Program-made: the position numbers and the translations under genes | Assembly: GCA_037190485.1 (NCBI GenBank) | Contig: JBBCJB010000019.1 | Location: forward strand, 1-64,000 | Length of the DNA stretch: 64,000 bases | Direction: 5' to 3' | Origin: Parapedobacter sp037190485 | GTDB lineage: Bacteria > Bacteroidota > Bacteroidia > Sphingobacteriales > Sphingobacteriaceae | The notes under the pieces: generated by a model | Databases searched by the model: none | Seen by the model: the letters and a program-made list of their open reading frames with translations, nothing else | Told to the model about the DNA's origin: nothing | Part shown: positions 1 to 9,237 of the stretch, in pieces | How positions within the stretch are numbered: the stretch's first letter is position 1 | Layout of the letters: every line of letters begins with the position of its first letter

Positions 1-111
1 ATCGACGTGAAGTACTCCACCAAGAACGGAAGCCTCAAGGGCGACCAGGCATACAACCACGTCGGACGCAAGTTCTCCACCACCGTGACCTACAACATCG
101 CGGTGAACTGA
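1..111 (+). CDS. 3' end of a gene, probably an outer-membrane beta-barrel protein (partial)
   Basis: The window opens inside a reading frame that stays open in frame 1 and stops with TGA at 109-111, leaving the last 36 residues. The end is rich in alternating polar and hydrophobic residues (KFSTTVTYNIAVN), which resembles the closing strand of an outer-membrane beta-barrel such as a TonB-dependent receptor. That reading fits the ExbD gene that follows, but 36 residues are too few to name a family. A strong terminator follows 41 bp downstream, so this is the last gene of its transcript. Confidence 0.5.
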   Translation: MDVKYSTKNGSLKGDQAYNHVGRKFSTTVTYNIAVN

Positions 112-152
112 GCCGGGAACCGGAAAAAAATAAAATCAATCCCTCATACGCG

Positions 153-188
153 AATCAGGCAAAACGTAACTTTGCCTGATTTTTTTTT
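153..188 (+). terminator. Rho-independent terminator
   Basis: A perfect 11-bp stem (153-163 with 171-181, arm AATCAGGCAAA) closes a 7-nt loop and runs into a T tract to 188. It ends the transcript of the partial gene at 1-111. An ATG at 172, in frame with the next gene, lies inside this hairpin, which argues against that ATG as a start codon. Confidence 0.85.
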
Positions 189-294
189 GAATCAACCGGC
201 GGCACATTTAAATCCTTCCCCGAATGCGTTTCCCAATGCTGTGGAAACCGACGGCCTTTTGCATCATACGGGATATAAACATAACATCGTCATC

Positions 295-789
295 ATGGCT
301 GAACTGAACACGGGTAGGAGGTTGCAACCCAGGGTTGACCTCACCGCGATGGTCGATCTGGCATTCCTGCTGATCACCTTCTTTATGCTGACCACCACCA
401 TCAACAAACAGCAGGCGCTGGATGTGGCCATGCCGGATATTACCGATACGACAGCGTATTCTCCGCTAGCAGACAATCGTACCGTCACCCTGCTGTTAGG
501 CGAGGGCGATCGCGTGGACTGGTACTGGGGTCTGCTCGACGAACCGCTGGCCGGCCCGCATTCGACGGTGGCCGGCGGGGATGGAATCCGGCAGGTACTG
601 CTGCAAAAGAAGACGGAAGTGCCGAAATCGGCCAAGGACGGGAAAGGGCTCATCGTCGTGATCCGTCCGAGCGCGCAATCGGCCTACGCCAGCCTCGTGA
701 ACGCATTGGATGAAATGAGGATCTGCAACATCAACCAATACATGATCGGGCAGATAAGTCCGGAAGAGGAAGCGCTGGTACGGCGCTGA
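295..789 (+). CDS. exbD: ExbD/TolR family biopolymer transport protein
   Basis: A 164-residue protein of the ExbD/TolR family, which forms proton-driven stators with ExbB/TolQ and energises TonB-dependent outer-membrane transport. The N-terminus shows the family pattern: a short basic cytoplasmic segment, then the helix around residues 19-36 (MVDLAFLLITFFML) with the conserved Asp at residue 21 needed for proton flow. The rest is the periplasmic domain. An in-frame ATG at 172 would add 41 residues, but it lies in the preceding terminator and the extra sequence looks non-coding, so the ATG at 295 is chosen. No exbB or tonB lies beside it, so its partners must be elsewhere. The 101 bp downstream (790-890) hold only a weak GC stem and no clear terminator. 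Confidence 0.85.
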   Translation: MAELNTGRRLQPRVDLTAMVDLAFLLITFFMLTTTINKQQALDVAMPDITDTTAYSPLADNRTVTLLLGEGDRVDWYWGLLDEPLAGPHSTVAGGDGIRQVLLQKKTEVPKSAKDGKGLIVVIRPSAQSAYASLVNALDEMRICNINQYMIGQISPEEEALVRR

Positions 790-890
790 AAATGCGAAAA
801 GCCCAGCCGTTTGGGACAGCTGGACTCTTCATTAATCAACCTAAACCTACTATCAAAACGTCAACGGCACCGAAATGTTTTACGACAGCG

Positions 891-1262
891 CTATTTTTTT
901 TCTGAACGGGGGCGATCGAATGACAAGGCCTGCTTGAATTTCCGATAGCAACCGGAAGCTCGCATGGCATGATAGCCTCGTCTTACCGTGCCAGAAGCCG
1001 ATTGGATACCCTCCTCGGCTTTATTGGCCACGTCTCGATAAAGCGAAGCCAATTCCACTGCGCCCTTGCCGCGAAGGGCCCATCGCCCGCCGAAGAGCGG
1101 GATTTGGCGGTTTAGGGTCACCGCCGTATCGTTGCAAGCGGTATCGCAACGATGCCATATACCCGCCACGCCATCGGGCGGAACAGCCCGCGCGGACGGG
1201 GCCAAACAAAGGCACACCAAGAAAAACAACCAGTAAACACGACATTGACCCACCTTGACCAT
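891..1262 (-). CDS. small secreted hypothetical protein
   Basis: A 123-residue protein that I do not recognise. It begins with a convincing signal peptide: basic start, hydrophobic stretch YWLFFLVCLCLAP and a likely cut after SARA. The mature part has three Cys residues (RCDTAC, later GCYRK) and is basic at the C-terminus. An overlapping reading frame at 1021-1356 on the same strand lacks such features and was rejected. The gene is divergent from the MarR gene at 1400 and shares a 137-bp intergenic region with it. A -7-like box (TATCTTTG, read on the minus strand at 1361-1354) could serve it. Confidence 0.5.
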   Translation of the reverse strand: MVKVGQCRVYWLFFLVCLCLAPSARAVPPDGVAGIWHRCDTACNDTAVTLNRQIPLFGGRWALRGKGAVELASLYRDVANKAEEGIQSASGTVRRGYHAMRASGCYRKFKQALSFDRPRSEKK

Positions 1263-1374
1263 AACGAATCCTTATTTTAATGTACAGACACCGTGGCCGG
1301 ACTTCACCCCTACGTGTACGTGCAGAAAAATATTGATCTTTATTTGCGAAATCCAAAGATAGTCCCGAATATTG

Positions 1375-1388
1375 TATAAGTGCTTATA
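1375..1388. promoter_or_regulatory. palindrome, candidate MarR operator
   Basis: An inverted repeat with 6-bp arms, TATAAG-TG-CTTATA, ends 11 bp before the MarR start codon. It also lies where the -33 element of the divergent gene at 891-1262 would be. MarR proteins commonly bind AT-rich palindromes near their own promoter, so autoregulation is a reasonable inference but is not shown. Confidence 0.4.
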
Positions 1389-1399
1389 TAGTTTATGCG

Positions 1400-1906
1400 A
1401 TGGATTTTTATGCGTCATTGGGGCCATTGATACTGGGGAGCCGGTTGCGGCGGGCGAGCGAATACTACATCGCCGAAGTCAACAAAGTGTACCAACAGGA
1501 AGGAATCACGTTCGATGCCAGCTGGTTTCCGGTTTTCCTGCTGCTGTCTGAACGTTCGCGCATCTCGCTGCGGGATATCGCCGATACGCTGCAGGTTTCC
1601 CACTCGGCGGTAAGCCAGCTGGTAGGCAACCTCAAAAGGCAGCAGCTGGTCGAAACCGAAGTGAGCGAAAAGGATGCCCGCTCGCAGTTGGTGAAGCTGT
1701 CTGTGCAAGGTAACGATGTACTGCTACGGATTACCCCGATATGGGATGCGATTTCGGCTGCGTTTGCAGCATTGGTGCACGAAGAGGCCTCTATCGCTGC
1801 CCTATTCGAAGGCATCACCGCCATGGAACGCGCATGCGCCGGAAGAGCGCTGGCTGACCGGATAACCGATCGGATGGCGGCGACACGAACGACATTTACA
1901 AGATGA
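1400..1906 (+). CDS. MarR family transcriptional regulator, likely regulator of the hut operon
   Basis: A 168-residue protein with the MarR winged-helix layout: an N-terminal dimerisation helix, then a helix-turn-helix around residues 50-80 (ISLRDIADTLQVSHSAVSQLV) and a wing carrying the typical D-x-R (KDARSQLVKLS). MarR proteins are usually dimeric repressors released by a small ligand. Only 12 bp separate its stop from hutH, and the five genes run in one direction, so it probably heads the hut operon. Known hut regulators are usually GntR-type HutC or the antiterminator HutP. Control by a MarR protein, perhaps sensing histidine or urocanate, is an inference from position. Confidence 0.85.
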   Translation: MDFYASLGPLILGSRLRRASEYYIAEVNKVYQQEGITFDASWFPVFLLLSERSRISLRDIADTLQVSHSAVSQLVGNLKRQQLVETEVSEKDARSQLVKLSVQGNDVLLRITPIWDAISAAFAALVHEEASIAALFEGITAMERACAGRALADRITDRMAATRTTFTR

Positions 1907-1918
1907 AACAACGATACG

Positions 1919-3484
1919 ATGAAACATTTTCGATATGGCACCGATAAATTGACCATTGCAACCGCAATGGCGCTCACGCAGGGAAAACTCCGGGGCACCT
2001 TTTCTACCAAAGCCCGGCACCAGATAGACCGGTCGGCAGCGCTCGTCGCCGATATCGTTGCGCACAACGATGTGGTTTATGGCATCAACACCGGATTCGG
2101 GCCGCTTTGCGACACCATCATCTCGGCGGCCGATACCACCCAGCTGCAGCATAACCTGCTCAAAAGCCATGCGGTGGGCGTGGGCGACGCCATCCCCATG
2201 CCAATCGCGAAAACCATGATGATCATCAAGGCACAGGCGTTGGCGCAAGGGTATTCCGGCGTGCAGTTGCGCACCATCGAACGCATCATCTGGATGGCCG
2301 AACAAGACATCATCCCCGTGGTGCCCGCGCAGGGTTCGGTGGGTGCTTCGGGCGACCTCGCGCCACTGTCGCACCTGTTCCTGCCGCTCATCGGCCTTGG
2401 CGAAGTCTTCTACAAAGGAGAGATCGTGGCAGCACTGGACGCGCTGAACGCGCAAAGCATGCCGCCGCTGCAGCTGGGCCCGAAAGAAGGCCTGGCATTG
2501 ATCAATGGCACGCAATTCATCGCGGCCCATGCCGTACATGCGCTATACAGGATGCATAATGCGCTCGAGGCGGCCGACCTCATCGGCGCCATGTCGCTGG
2601 AGGGATTGATGGGGTCTTACCACCCATTCGATCATCGCCTGCACCAGATCCGGCCTTTTGCGGGCAACCAATTGGTGGCACACCGCCTGTGGGAGCTGCT
2701 CCACCGGTCGGAAATCGCCAACTCGCATCCGGATTGCGGCCGTGTGCAGGATCCCTATTCGCTGCGCTGCATGCCGCAGGTCCACGGTGCTTCACGGACG
2801 GCATGGCTGCACCTCAAGGAACTCACGGAGATCGAAATCAACGCCGTGACCGACAATCCGATCGTACTGGGCCCGCACGACGCAATCAGCGGCGGCAACT
2901 TCCACGGGCAGCCGCTCGCGATGGCACTCGACTATACGACCGTGGCAGCCGCCGAACTGGGCAACATCGCCGACCGGCGGTGCTACCTGATCATCGAAGG
3001 ACGCTACGGCCTGCCCAAATTACTCATACCCGATGCGGGGCTGAATTCGGGCTTCATGATTCCGCAGTACACGACGGCAGCCTTGGTGGCCGAAAACAAA
3101 ACCCTGTGTTTCCCCGCAAGCGCGGATAGCATCCCGACCTCCTTGGGCCAGGAAGACCACGTATCGATGGGTTCGATAAGCGGACGCAAACTGAACCAGG
3201 TGCTCGATAACCTGGAGTACATCCTGGCCATCGAATTGCTGTACGCCGCCCAGGCCATGGATTTCCGCCGCCCGTTCCGATCATCGGCGGTGATCGAGGC
3301 CTGCCATACGCAGGTACGCGGGGTCGTGCCCTTCACTGCCAAAGATCGCATCTTCGCTTACGACATCAAGAAACTACGGCAACTGATCCGCAGCGGCAAG
3401 TTCGTGCAAAACGCCGATCAAGCGGCGCACGATAATGACATTCACCTTCACAAAACCGCATATGACGCCTTCCGCATTTCTTGA
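1919..3484 (+). CDS. hutH: histidine ammonia-lyase
   Basis: A 521-residue histidine ammonia-lyase that removes ammonia from L-histidine to give trans-urocanate, the first step of histidine breakdown in the cytoplasm. The segment VGASGDLAPLSH holds the Ala143-Ser144-Gly145 triad that cyclises into the MIO electrophile. The conserved YGINTGFG motif is at about residues 54-61. Length matches the family (about 500-520). The frame overlaps the start of hutU by 23-50 bp depending on the hutU start, which implies translational coupling. Confidence 0.97.
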   Translation: MKHFRYGTDKLTIATAMALTQGKLRGTFSTKARHQIDRSAALVADIVAHNDVVYGINTGFGPLCDTIISAADTTQLQHNLLKSHAVGVGDAIPMPIAKTMMIIKAQALAQGYSGVQLRTIERIIWMAEQDIIPVVPAQGSVGASGDLAPLSHLFLPLIGLGEVFYKGEIVAALDALNAQSMPPLQLGPKEGLALINGTQFIAAHAVHALYRMHNALEAADLIGAMSLEGLMGSYHPFDHRLHQIRPFAGNQLVAHRLWELLHRSEIANSHPDCGRVQDPYSLRCMPQVHGASRTAWLHLKELTEIEINAVTDNPIVLGPHDAISGGNFHGQPLAMALDYTTVAAAELGNIADRRCYLIIEGRYGLPKLLIPDAGLNSGFMIPQYTTAALVAENKTLCFPASADSIPTSLGQEDHVSMGSISGRKLNQVLDNLEYILAIELLYAAQAMDFRRPFRSSAVIEACHTQVRGVVPFTAKDRIFAYDIKKLRQLIRSGKFVQNADQAAHDNDIHLHKTAYDAFRIS

Positions 3485-5132
3485 CCGATACGCCAACCAC
3501 CCCAACTATACCGCGCCTACGGGCAATTCGCTCCATGCCAAAAGCTGGCAGACGGAAGCACCTTTGCGCATGCTGCTGAACAACCTACATGCCGACGTGG
3601 CCGAAAACCCGGATGAGCTCGTGGTATACGGCGGCATCGGCCAAGCCGCCCGCGACCAAGCCACGTTGCGGCGGATCATCGAACTGTTGCTGGAACTGGA
3701 CGAGGAGCATTCGTTGCTCATCCAATCGGGCAAACCCGTGGGCGTGGTGCGCACGCATCCCCAGGCACCGCGGATACTCATGGCCAACAGCAATCTCGTA
3801 CCCAAATGGGCCACGTGGGAACATTTCGATGCGCTGCGCAGCAAAGGGCTCATGATGTATGGACAGATGACCGCAGGCAGTTGGATCTACATTGGCTCTC
3901 AGGGCATCCTACAAGGCACCTACGAGACGTTCATCGAATGCGGACGGCAGCATTTTGGCGGCAACCTCGGTGGCAGGTTGATCGTCACCGCGGGCATGGG
4001 CGGCATGGGCGGCGCACAACCGTTGGCCGCGACGATGGCGGGCGCGGTGATGCTGGGTGCCGACGTGGATCGCGCGCGCATCCAGAAAAGGCTCGACACG
4101 CGATACATCGACCGCATCGCCGAGTCTTATGAACAGGCTATCGCGTGGGTGCAGGAGGCCTTAGCCGATAAGCGGCCGCTATCGGTAGGTCTGGTGAGCG
4201 ACGCAGGCGATTTGCTGGCACGGCTGCTGCGCGACGGCATTACCCCCGATATCCTGACGGACCAGACAGCTGCGCACGACCCCTTGAACGGCTACGTGCC
4301 AGACGGCCTGTCCTTGGCCGAAGCGACGGCGCTGCGAGGGGCCGACCCCGCTGCCTATCGCGAAAGGGCACTGAAAAGCATGGCCAGGCACGTAGGCCTG
4401 ATGCTCGAATTGCAACGCAGGGGTGCAGTGACCTTTGACTACGGCAACAACCTCCGCGAATTTGCCAGAGAAGGCGGCCAACCCCATGCGTTCGACTTTC
4501 CGGGATTCACCCCAGCCTTCATCCGCCCGCTGTTCTGCGAGGGCAAGGGACCATTCCGCTGGGTTGCCCTTTCCGGCGACCCGGCGGACATCTACGCCAC
4601 CGACGAGGCATTGATGGCGGCTTTCCCGGAAGACGAAGCCCTTCACAACTGGCTTGCCCAAGCGCGCGAAAAAATCGCATTCCAGGGGCTCCCGGCGCGT
4701 ATCTGCTGGCTTGGCATGGGCGCGCGCGAACGGGCCGGACTGCTGTTCAATGACCTGGTGCGCACCGGAAAGGTGAAGGCGCCCATCGTCATCGGCCGCG
4801 ACCACCTCGATTGCGGGTCGGTGGCCTCGCCCAACCGCGAGACCGAAGCCATGAAGGACGGGTCGGACGCTGTTTCGGACTGGCCCCTGCTTAACCTGAT
4901 GGGCAATACCGCTGGCGGCGCCACATGGGTGTCTTTCCACCACGGTGGCGGCGTGGGCATGGGGTACTCCCAGCATGCGGGCATGGTTGTATTGGCTGAC
5001 GGCACGGACCGCGCCGCCGAATGCCTACGTCGGGTCCTGTACAATGACCCAGCGATGGGCGTGTTCCGTCACCACGACGCGGGCTACGAGAAAGCGACGG
5101 AATGCGGCAAGCGATTTGAGTTGCTGTTATGA
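3435..5132 (+). CDS. hutU: urocanate hydratase
   Basis: A 565-residue urocanase that uses tightly bound NAD+ to convert urocanate to 4-imidazolone-5-propionate. Visible family signatures are the glycine-rich nucleotide loop GMGGMGGAQP and the active-site stretch around DHLDCGSVASPNRET. The C-terminal FHHGGGVGMGYSQHAG block is also typical. A second in-frame ATG at 3462 (MTPSAFLDRYANHPNY) matches the usual urocanase start better than the one at 3435; either overlaps hutH. The TGA stop overlaps the hutI start as ATGA at 5129-5132. Confidence 0.97.
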   Translation: MTFTFTKPHMTPSAFLDRYANHPNYTAPTGNSLHAKSWQTEAPLRMLLNNLHADVAENPDELVVYGGIGQAARDQATLRRIIELLLELDEEHSLLIQSGKPVGVVRTHPQAPRILMANSNLVPKWATWEHFDALRSKGLMMYGQMTAGSWIYIGSQGILQGTYETFIECGRQHFGGNLGGRLIVTAGMGGMGGAQPLAATMAGAVMLGADVDRARIQKRLDTRYIDRIAESYEQAIAWVQEALADKRPLSVGLVSDAGDLLARLLRDGITPDILTDQTAAHDPLNGYVPDGLSLAEATALRGADPAAYRERALKSMARHVGLMLELQRRGAVTFDYGNNLREFAREGGQPHAFDFPGFTPAFIRPLFCEGKGPFRWVALSGDPADIYATDEALMAAFPEDEALHNWLAQAREKIAFQGLPARICWLGMGARERAGLLFNDLVRTGKVKAPIVIGRDHLDCGSVASPNRETEAMKDGSDAVSDWPLLNLMGNTAGGATWVSFHHGGGVGMGYSQHAGMVVLADGTDRAAECLRRVLYNDPAMGVFRHHDAGYEKATECGKRFELLL

Positions 5133-6358
5133 AATGCATCGGTCCATTTTCGCAGGTGGTTACGCTACGCGGGCTTCCTGAACAGGGCGCACTCGCCGAC
5201 GAACAGCTGGAAATCATCGAAGCGGGTGCCGTCGTGGTCGATTACGGCCACATCGTCGACGTCGGGCGGTTCGACCAGCTTGCCGACCGGTATCCAGCTA
5301 CTGACACGACCCTCATCGAGGGCGAGCACGTGCTCCTCCCGGGATTCGTGGACTGCCATACGCACTGCTGCTTCGCGGGGAGCCGCGCCCAGGACTATGC
5401 CATGCGGGTGGCTGGGAAAAGCTACCTCGACATTGCCAAGGCGGGCGGCGGCATCTGGGATTCGGTCACACAGACGCGGGCTGCCTCGCGCAGCGAATTG
5501 GTACGGCAGACGGCCATGCGTGTAAACCGGCTCGTGCGCGAGCACGGCGTAACCACCATCGAGGTAAAAAGCGGCTACGGCCTGGATGTGATCAACGAAC
5601 TGAAAATACTTCGGGCAATCCGTGAGGCCAATTTGTATACCCCGGCCGACCTCATCGCCACGTGCCTGGCCGCCCACCTGAAACCAAGGGACTTTGACGG
5701 CGATGCGGCGGGATACCTCGAACATGTCGTTACGGCGTTATTGCCGACCGTAAAGCGGGATAGATTAGCGAGCCGGATCGATATCTTCATAGAGGAGTCG
5801 GCGTTCGGCACCGCCGAGGCAAGGCGCTACCTGCAGCAGGCCAAGGCCATGGGATTCGAAATCACGGTCCACGCAGACCAATTCAGTGCCGGCGGATCGG
5901 CACTGGCCGTGGAATGCGGGGCTTTGTCAGCCGACCACCTGGAAGCCAGCACCGACGCCGAAATCGCGCTGCTTGCCGGCTCCGACACCGTGGCCGTGGC
6001 CTTGCCGGGCGCATCCCTGGGCCTGGGGATGGGGTTTGCCCCCGCCCGGAGGCTACTGGATGCGGGCGCGTGCCTGGCCGTCGCCAGCGACTGGAACCCG
6101 GGGTCTGCCCCGATGGGCGACCTGCTGATGCAGGCGGCGGTCTTGGGTGCCTATGAGAAATTGACGCTGGCCGAAACGCTGGCCGCGGTCACGTACCGGG
6201 CCGCGCGTGCGTTAGGCCTCGCGGATCGCGGGACGCTGGATGCCGGTAAACGGGCCGACATGCAGGCCTATCCCACCGCCGACTACCGCGACATCCTTTA
6301 CCATCAGGGTGCGATGAAACCGACACAGGTATGGAAATTCGGGGCATGCATCCAATAA
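5129..6358 (+). CDS. hutI: imidazolonepropionase
   Basis: A 409-residue amidohydrolase that opens the ring of 4-imidazolone-5-propionate to give N-formimino-L-glutamate. The metal-binding HxH is in GFVDCHTHCCFAGSR (His77 and His79). Later family motifs are VHADQFSAGG and ASDWNPGSAP, which carries the metal-ligand Asp. The start overlaps hutU by 4 bp (ATGA) and the end overlaps hutG, so all four hut enzymes are coupled. Confidence 0.96.
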   Translation: MKCIGPFSQVVTLRGLPEQGALADEQLEIIEAGAVVVDYGHIVDVGRFDQLADRYPATDTTLIEGEHVLLPGFVDCHTHCCFAGSRAQDYAMRVAGKSYLDIAKAGGGIWDSVTQTRAASRSELVRQTAMRVNRLVREHGVTTIEVKSGYGLDVINELKILRAIREANLYTPADLIATCLAAHLKPRDFDGDAAGYLEHVVTALLPTVKRDRLASRIDIFIEESAFGTAEARRYLQQAKAMGFEITVHADQFSAGGSALAVECGALSADHLEASTDAEIALLAGSDTVAVALPGASLGLGMGFAPARRLLDAGACLAVASDWNPGSAPMGDLLMQAAVLGAYEKLTLAETLAAVTYRAARALGLADRGTLDAGKRADMQAYPTADYRDILYHQGAMKPTQVWKFGACIQ

Positions 6359-7350
6359 CCGAACGGTTTTACCGAGCGGGCGGCAAGCAACACTGGCACG
6401 GCCGCATCGACGGCGAAACCGATAGCCACCTGCGCTGGCACCAACATGTGCAGCCCCTGGACCTCGCTGGGCAAGCCTCCCGCCTGAGCGGCCGACCCAT
6501 CGCGCTGCTGGGTTTTGCCTGCGACGAAGGCGTGAGCCGCAATAAAGGCCGGATCGGTGCGGCAGGAGGCCCTGCTGCCATCCGCCAGGCGCTGTGCAAC
6601 CTACCCGTGATGCATCCCGGACAAGCCGTTTACGACGCCGGGGATATCCGCTGCCCGGACGGCGAACTCGAAGCGGCGCAACGGCACGTGGCATGGGCCG
6701 TGGCGCGCTTGCTGCACGCGGGCGCCTTTCCGGTGCTTTTGGGCGGCGGGCACGAGATCACCTATGGCCATTACTGCGGTGTCCGCGATTTCTTGGGAAA
6801 AGACACCGGTGCGCGACTCGGCATCGTCAATTTCGATGCGCACTTCGACAACCGCCAACCACAGGCATCCGGTGCGACTTCAGGCACCGGATTTTGGCAG
6901 ATCGCCCAAGACTGCAAGCAACGCGATATGGCGTTCCATTACCTTGCGCTGGGCATCCAGAAAATGAGCAACACCCCGCACCTATTCGATACCGCGCATC
7001 GAAGCGGCACCCGGTATGCATTGGCCGAGCTCTTCGACACGCACCGCACGCATGCGCCCCTCGACCTCGTCCGTGCATTCGCAGCCGACGTGGATTCGGT
7101 TTATGTCACGATAGACCTCGACGTCTTCGCCGCGTCCTATGCACCCGGCGTAAGCGCCCCGGCGTACCAAGGCATCGTACCCGATGCGCGATTCCTCGAT
7201 TGTCTGGAAGGCTTGGTCGATTGCGGCAAAATCGCCACACTGGATATCGCGGAACTCAATCCCGCATTCGATATCGACGGACGGACCGCCCGACTGGCGG
7301 CGGCACTCGTTTTCCGCGTAGCGGAACGATTGGCAAAAAGGCTTGCTTAG
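6331..7350 (+). CDS. hutG: formimidoylglutamase (arginase family)
   Basis: A 339-residue ureohydrolase-family protein, the last hut step, splitting N-formimino-L-glutamate into glutamate and formamide. The manganese-binding motifs are present in order: GGGHEITYGHY, NFDAHFDNR and TIDLDVFAASYAPG. Presence of this enzyme rather than a formiminotransferase defines the short, four-step pathway. A second ATG at 6346 is an alternative start. The 3' end overlaps the convergent response regulator gene by 4 bp and no terminator lies between them. Confidence 0.93.
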   Translation: MEIRGMHPITERFYRAGGKQHWHGRIDGETDSHLRWHQHVQPLDLAGQASRLSGRPIALLGFACDEGVSRNKGRIGAAGGPAAIRQALCNLPVMHPGQAVYDAGDIRCPDGELEAAQRHVAWAVARLLHAGAFPVLLGGGHEITYGHYCGVRDFLGKDTGARLGIVNFDAHFDNRQPQASGATSGTGFWQIAQDCKQRDMAFHYLALGIQKMSNTPHLFDTAHRSGTRYALAELFDTHRTHAPLDLVRAFAADVDSVYVTIDLDVFAASYAPGVSAPAYQGIVPDARFLDCLEGLVDCGKIATLDIAELNPAFDIDGRTARLAAALVFRVAERLAKRLA

Positions 7351-8033
7351 GCTTCGAATTTGTAACCTACGCCCTTTACGGTCGAAACGTAATTGTCGCC
7401 GATTTTCTCCCGTAGTTTGCGGATGTGTACGTCAATGGTGCGGTTGGTGACCACCACCGAATCTTCCCAGATATTCTTCAGGATGACCTCACGGGTATAG
7501 ACTTTCCCGGGCTTCGACGCCAACAGATGCAGCAGCTCGAATTCCTTTTTGGCCAAGACGATCTTTTCGCCGTTCTTGAACACCAGGAATGCTTCCCGAT
7601 CGATGACCAGATCCAGGATCTCCAGCTTTTCATGCGGCATTTCGTCGTTCTGGACATTGCGGCGCAGGATCGCATTGATTCGGCTCAACAACGCCCGGGG
7701 CTTGATGGGCTTGGCAATGTAGTCATCGGCACCCACATTGAATCCGGCAATCTCCGAATATTCCTCGCTGCGGGCCGTGAGAAAGACCATGAACGTGCTC
7801 TTGAACTCGGGCATGGCACGCATGATCCGACAGGCTTCGATGCCATCCATCTTGGGCATCATCACATCCAAGATGATCAAATCAGGCATCGTCTTCTTCG
7901 CGGTCGTAACGGCTTCCTGCCCGTTTGCCGCCGTGTATACCTGATAGCCTTCGCGCTTGAGGTTGTAGGCAATCAATTCGACGATATCGGGTTCATCGTC
8001 CACGACCAGTATCTTTTGTTTTGCGGTACTCAT
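7347..8033 (-). CDS. OmpR/PhoB-type response regulator, no adjacent kinase
   Basis: A 228-residue two-component response regulator. The receiver domain (about residues 6-120) has the acidic pair DDE, phosphoacceptor Asp56 in LIILDVMMP and the switch Lys in the segment IAKPIKP. The C-terminal winged helix (about 135-228) ends in the typical VSTVKGVGYKFEA. No histidine kinase is next to it, so the partner is unknown. The start is followed upstream by about 100 bp of AT-rich sequence separating it from the TlpA-like gene, so it may have its own promoter, though I see no clear -7 box. Confidence 0.93.
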   Translation of the reverse strand: MSTAKQKILVVDDEPDIVELIAYNLKREGYQVYTAANGQEAVTTAKKTMPDLIILDVMMPKMDGIEACRIMRAMPEFKSTFMVFLTARSEEYSEIAGFNVGADDYIAKPIKPRALLSRINAILRRNVQNDEMPHEKLEILDLVIDREAFLVFKNGEKIVLAKKEFELLHLLASKPGKVYTREVILKNIWEDSVVVTNRTIDVHIRKLREKIGDNYVSTVKGVGYKFEA

Positions 8034-8133
8034 GGTGTTATTTTTTGCTAAAGTATGTACTTAATGACAAATTTGGGTTAAAGCAACATTAATAAATCAT
8101 TAAACTACCTCATCCAATAACACTAAGGAAGCA

Positions 8134-9231
8134 CTAATCAAACGTTTTCTTCAAGAAATCGGCCAATTCGGCACCCCGCAGGTCCTTGGCGACGATTTTG
8201 CCCTCGGGATCCAGCAGGTAAGACGTGGGGATGGCGCGTATGCTGTACAATCCCACCACCTCACTGCCCCATTGCTGCAGATCGGAAACCTGTGTCCATT
8301 CCAGACCGTCTTCCTTGATTGCCCGCATCCACGAGCCGGGATTGCCGTCCAACGAAACACCGAGCACCGTAAATCCCCTGTCTTTATAGGTATGGTATTG
8401 CTTGACGATATTCGGATTCTCCTCACGGCAAGGTACGCACCAAGAAGCCCAGAAATCCAAAAAGGTATATTTGCCCCTGAAATCGGCCAACTTCACGCGC
8501 TGGTTGTTGGGTGTGAGCGATTCGAAATCGGGTGCCGGTTGCCCAATGGCCAGCCGCCTGATCCGCCCCACATCTTCCAGGAATTGCTTCACCCGCGCAT
8601 GTTCGTCCCATCGGCCGGTAATCCGGTCGGCATAGGCAATCAACTCGGCCTCGGCAAACTCGGCTTCTAGCGTACTCATGGCATAGAACCCGGCCAAATC
8701 ATCGTGTTTATCGGCGAATCGCACGGCTGCCAATGCGTAATCCCGCATGTGCCGCCGGTAGCGCTGCACGAATTCCTGGCGGAGGTTCATCAAGGCTATA
8801 TCGTCCAAACCGGCGGCTTGGTTGGCAAAGTCGTCCTCCAGTCCGGCCTGAATCCGTTCCTTTTCGGCGATCTCTTCGGCGAATTCCTTGAGTTGCGCGG
8901 AAAGCGGCGACCCCGACACCTCGTAATTGCCACTGGGCTCCGAAAGGTCCGTCCGGAAAACAACCCGATCGCCATTCTGCAGGATCAACTGGTATCGGCT
9001 TTTGCCCGCTTCCAGCGTCAATAAACGCGGCTGCGTGGCCACGCGCCGGAACCTGAATTCGCCCCGCTCGTTGAGGAAAACGGAATCCAGCTTCCGATCG
9101 CCGTCATACAGCGCAACCGTGCGGATGTTCCCGGCATTTTCCACATGGCCGTCCACGACGAAGTGCTCCTCACCGGCACAGGTGGCCAGCCCCAAGACGG
9201 CACTTATGCAAAACAATAGTCTGATCATCAT
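8134..9231 (-). CDS. TlpA-like thioredoxin-fold protein with DUF4369-type N-terminus
   Basis: A 365-residue exported thiol-disulfide protein. It begins with a signal sequence ending LGLATC, a possible but atypical lipobox with Cys18. A beta-rich DUF4369-like domain (about 22-110) and a helical linker follow. The C-terminal AhpC/TlpA thioredoxin domain (about 228-365) carries the redox motif WCVPC at residues 264-268. Proteins of this layout are common in Bacteroidota and act in the periplasm, often reducing disulfides for cytochrome c maturation. Its gene starts only 6 bp after the alaS stop, so the two are probably co-transcribed. Confidence 0.9.
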   Translation of the reverse strand: MMIRLLFCISAVLGLATCAGEEHFVVDGHVENAGNIRTVALYDGDRKLDSVFLNERGEFRFRRVATQPRLLTLEAGKSRYQLILQNGDRVVFRTDLSEPSGNYEVSGSPLSAQLKEFAEEIAEKERIQAGLEDDFANQAAGLDDIALMNLRQEFVQRYRRHMRDYALAAVRFADKHDDLAGFYAMSTLEAEFAEAELIAYADRITGRWDEHARVKQFLEDVGRIRRLAIGQPAPDFESLTPNNQRVKLADFRGKYTFLDFWASWCVPCREENPNIVKQYHTYKDRGFTVLGVSLDGNPGSWMRAIKEDGLEWTQVSDLQQWGSEVVGLYSIRAIPTSYLLDPEGKIVAKDLRGAELADFLKKTFD

Positions 9232-9237
9232 TTCCTG

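Noticed and set aside
172..294. 41-codon extension of exbD
   Set aside because: Its ATG lies in the preceding terminator hairpin and the extension has no relation to ExbD.
1021..1356. 111-codon minus-strand frame overlapping the small secreted protein
   Set aside because: Highly basic and without a signal peptide or known domain, while the alternative frame at 891-1262 begins with a signal peptide.
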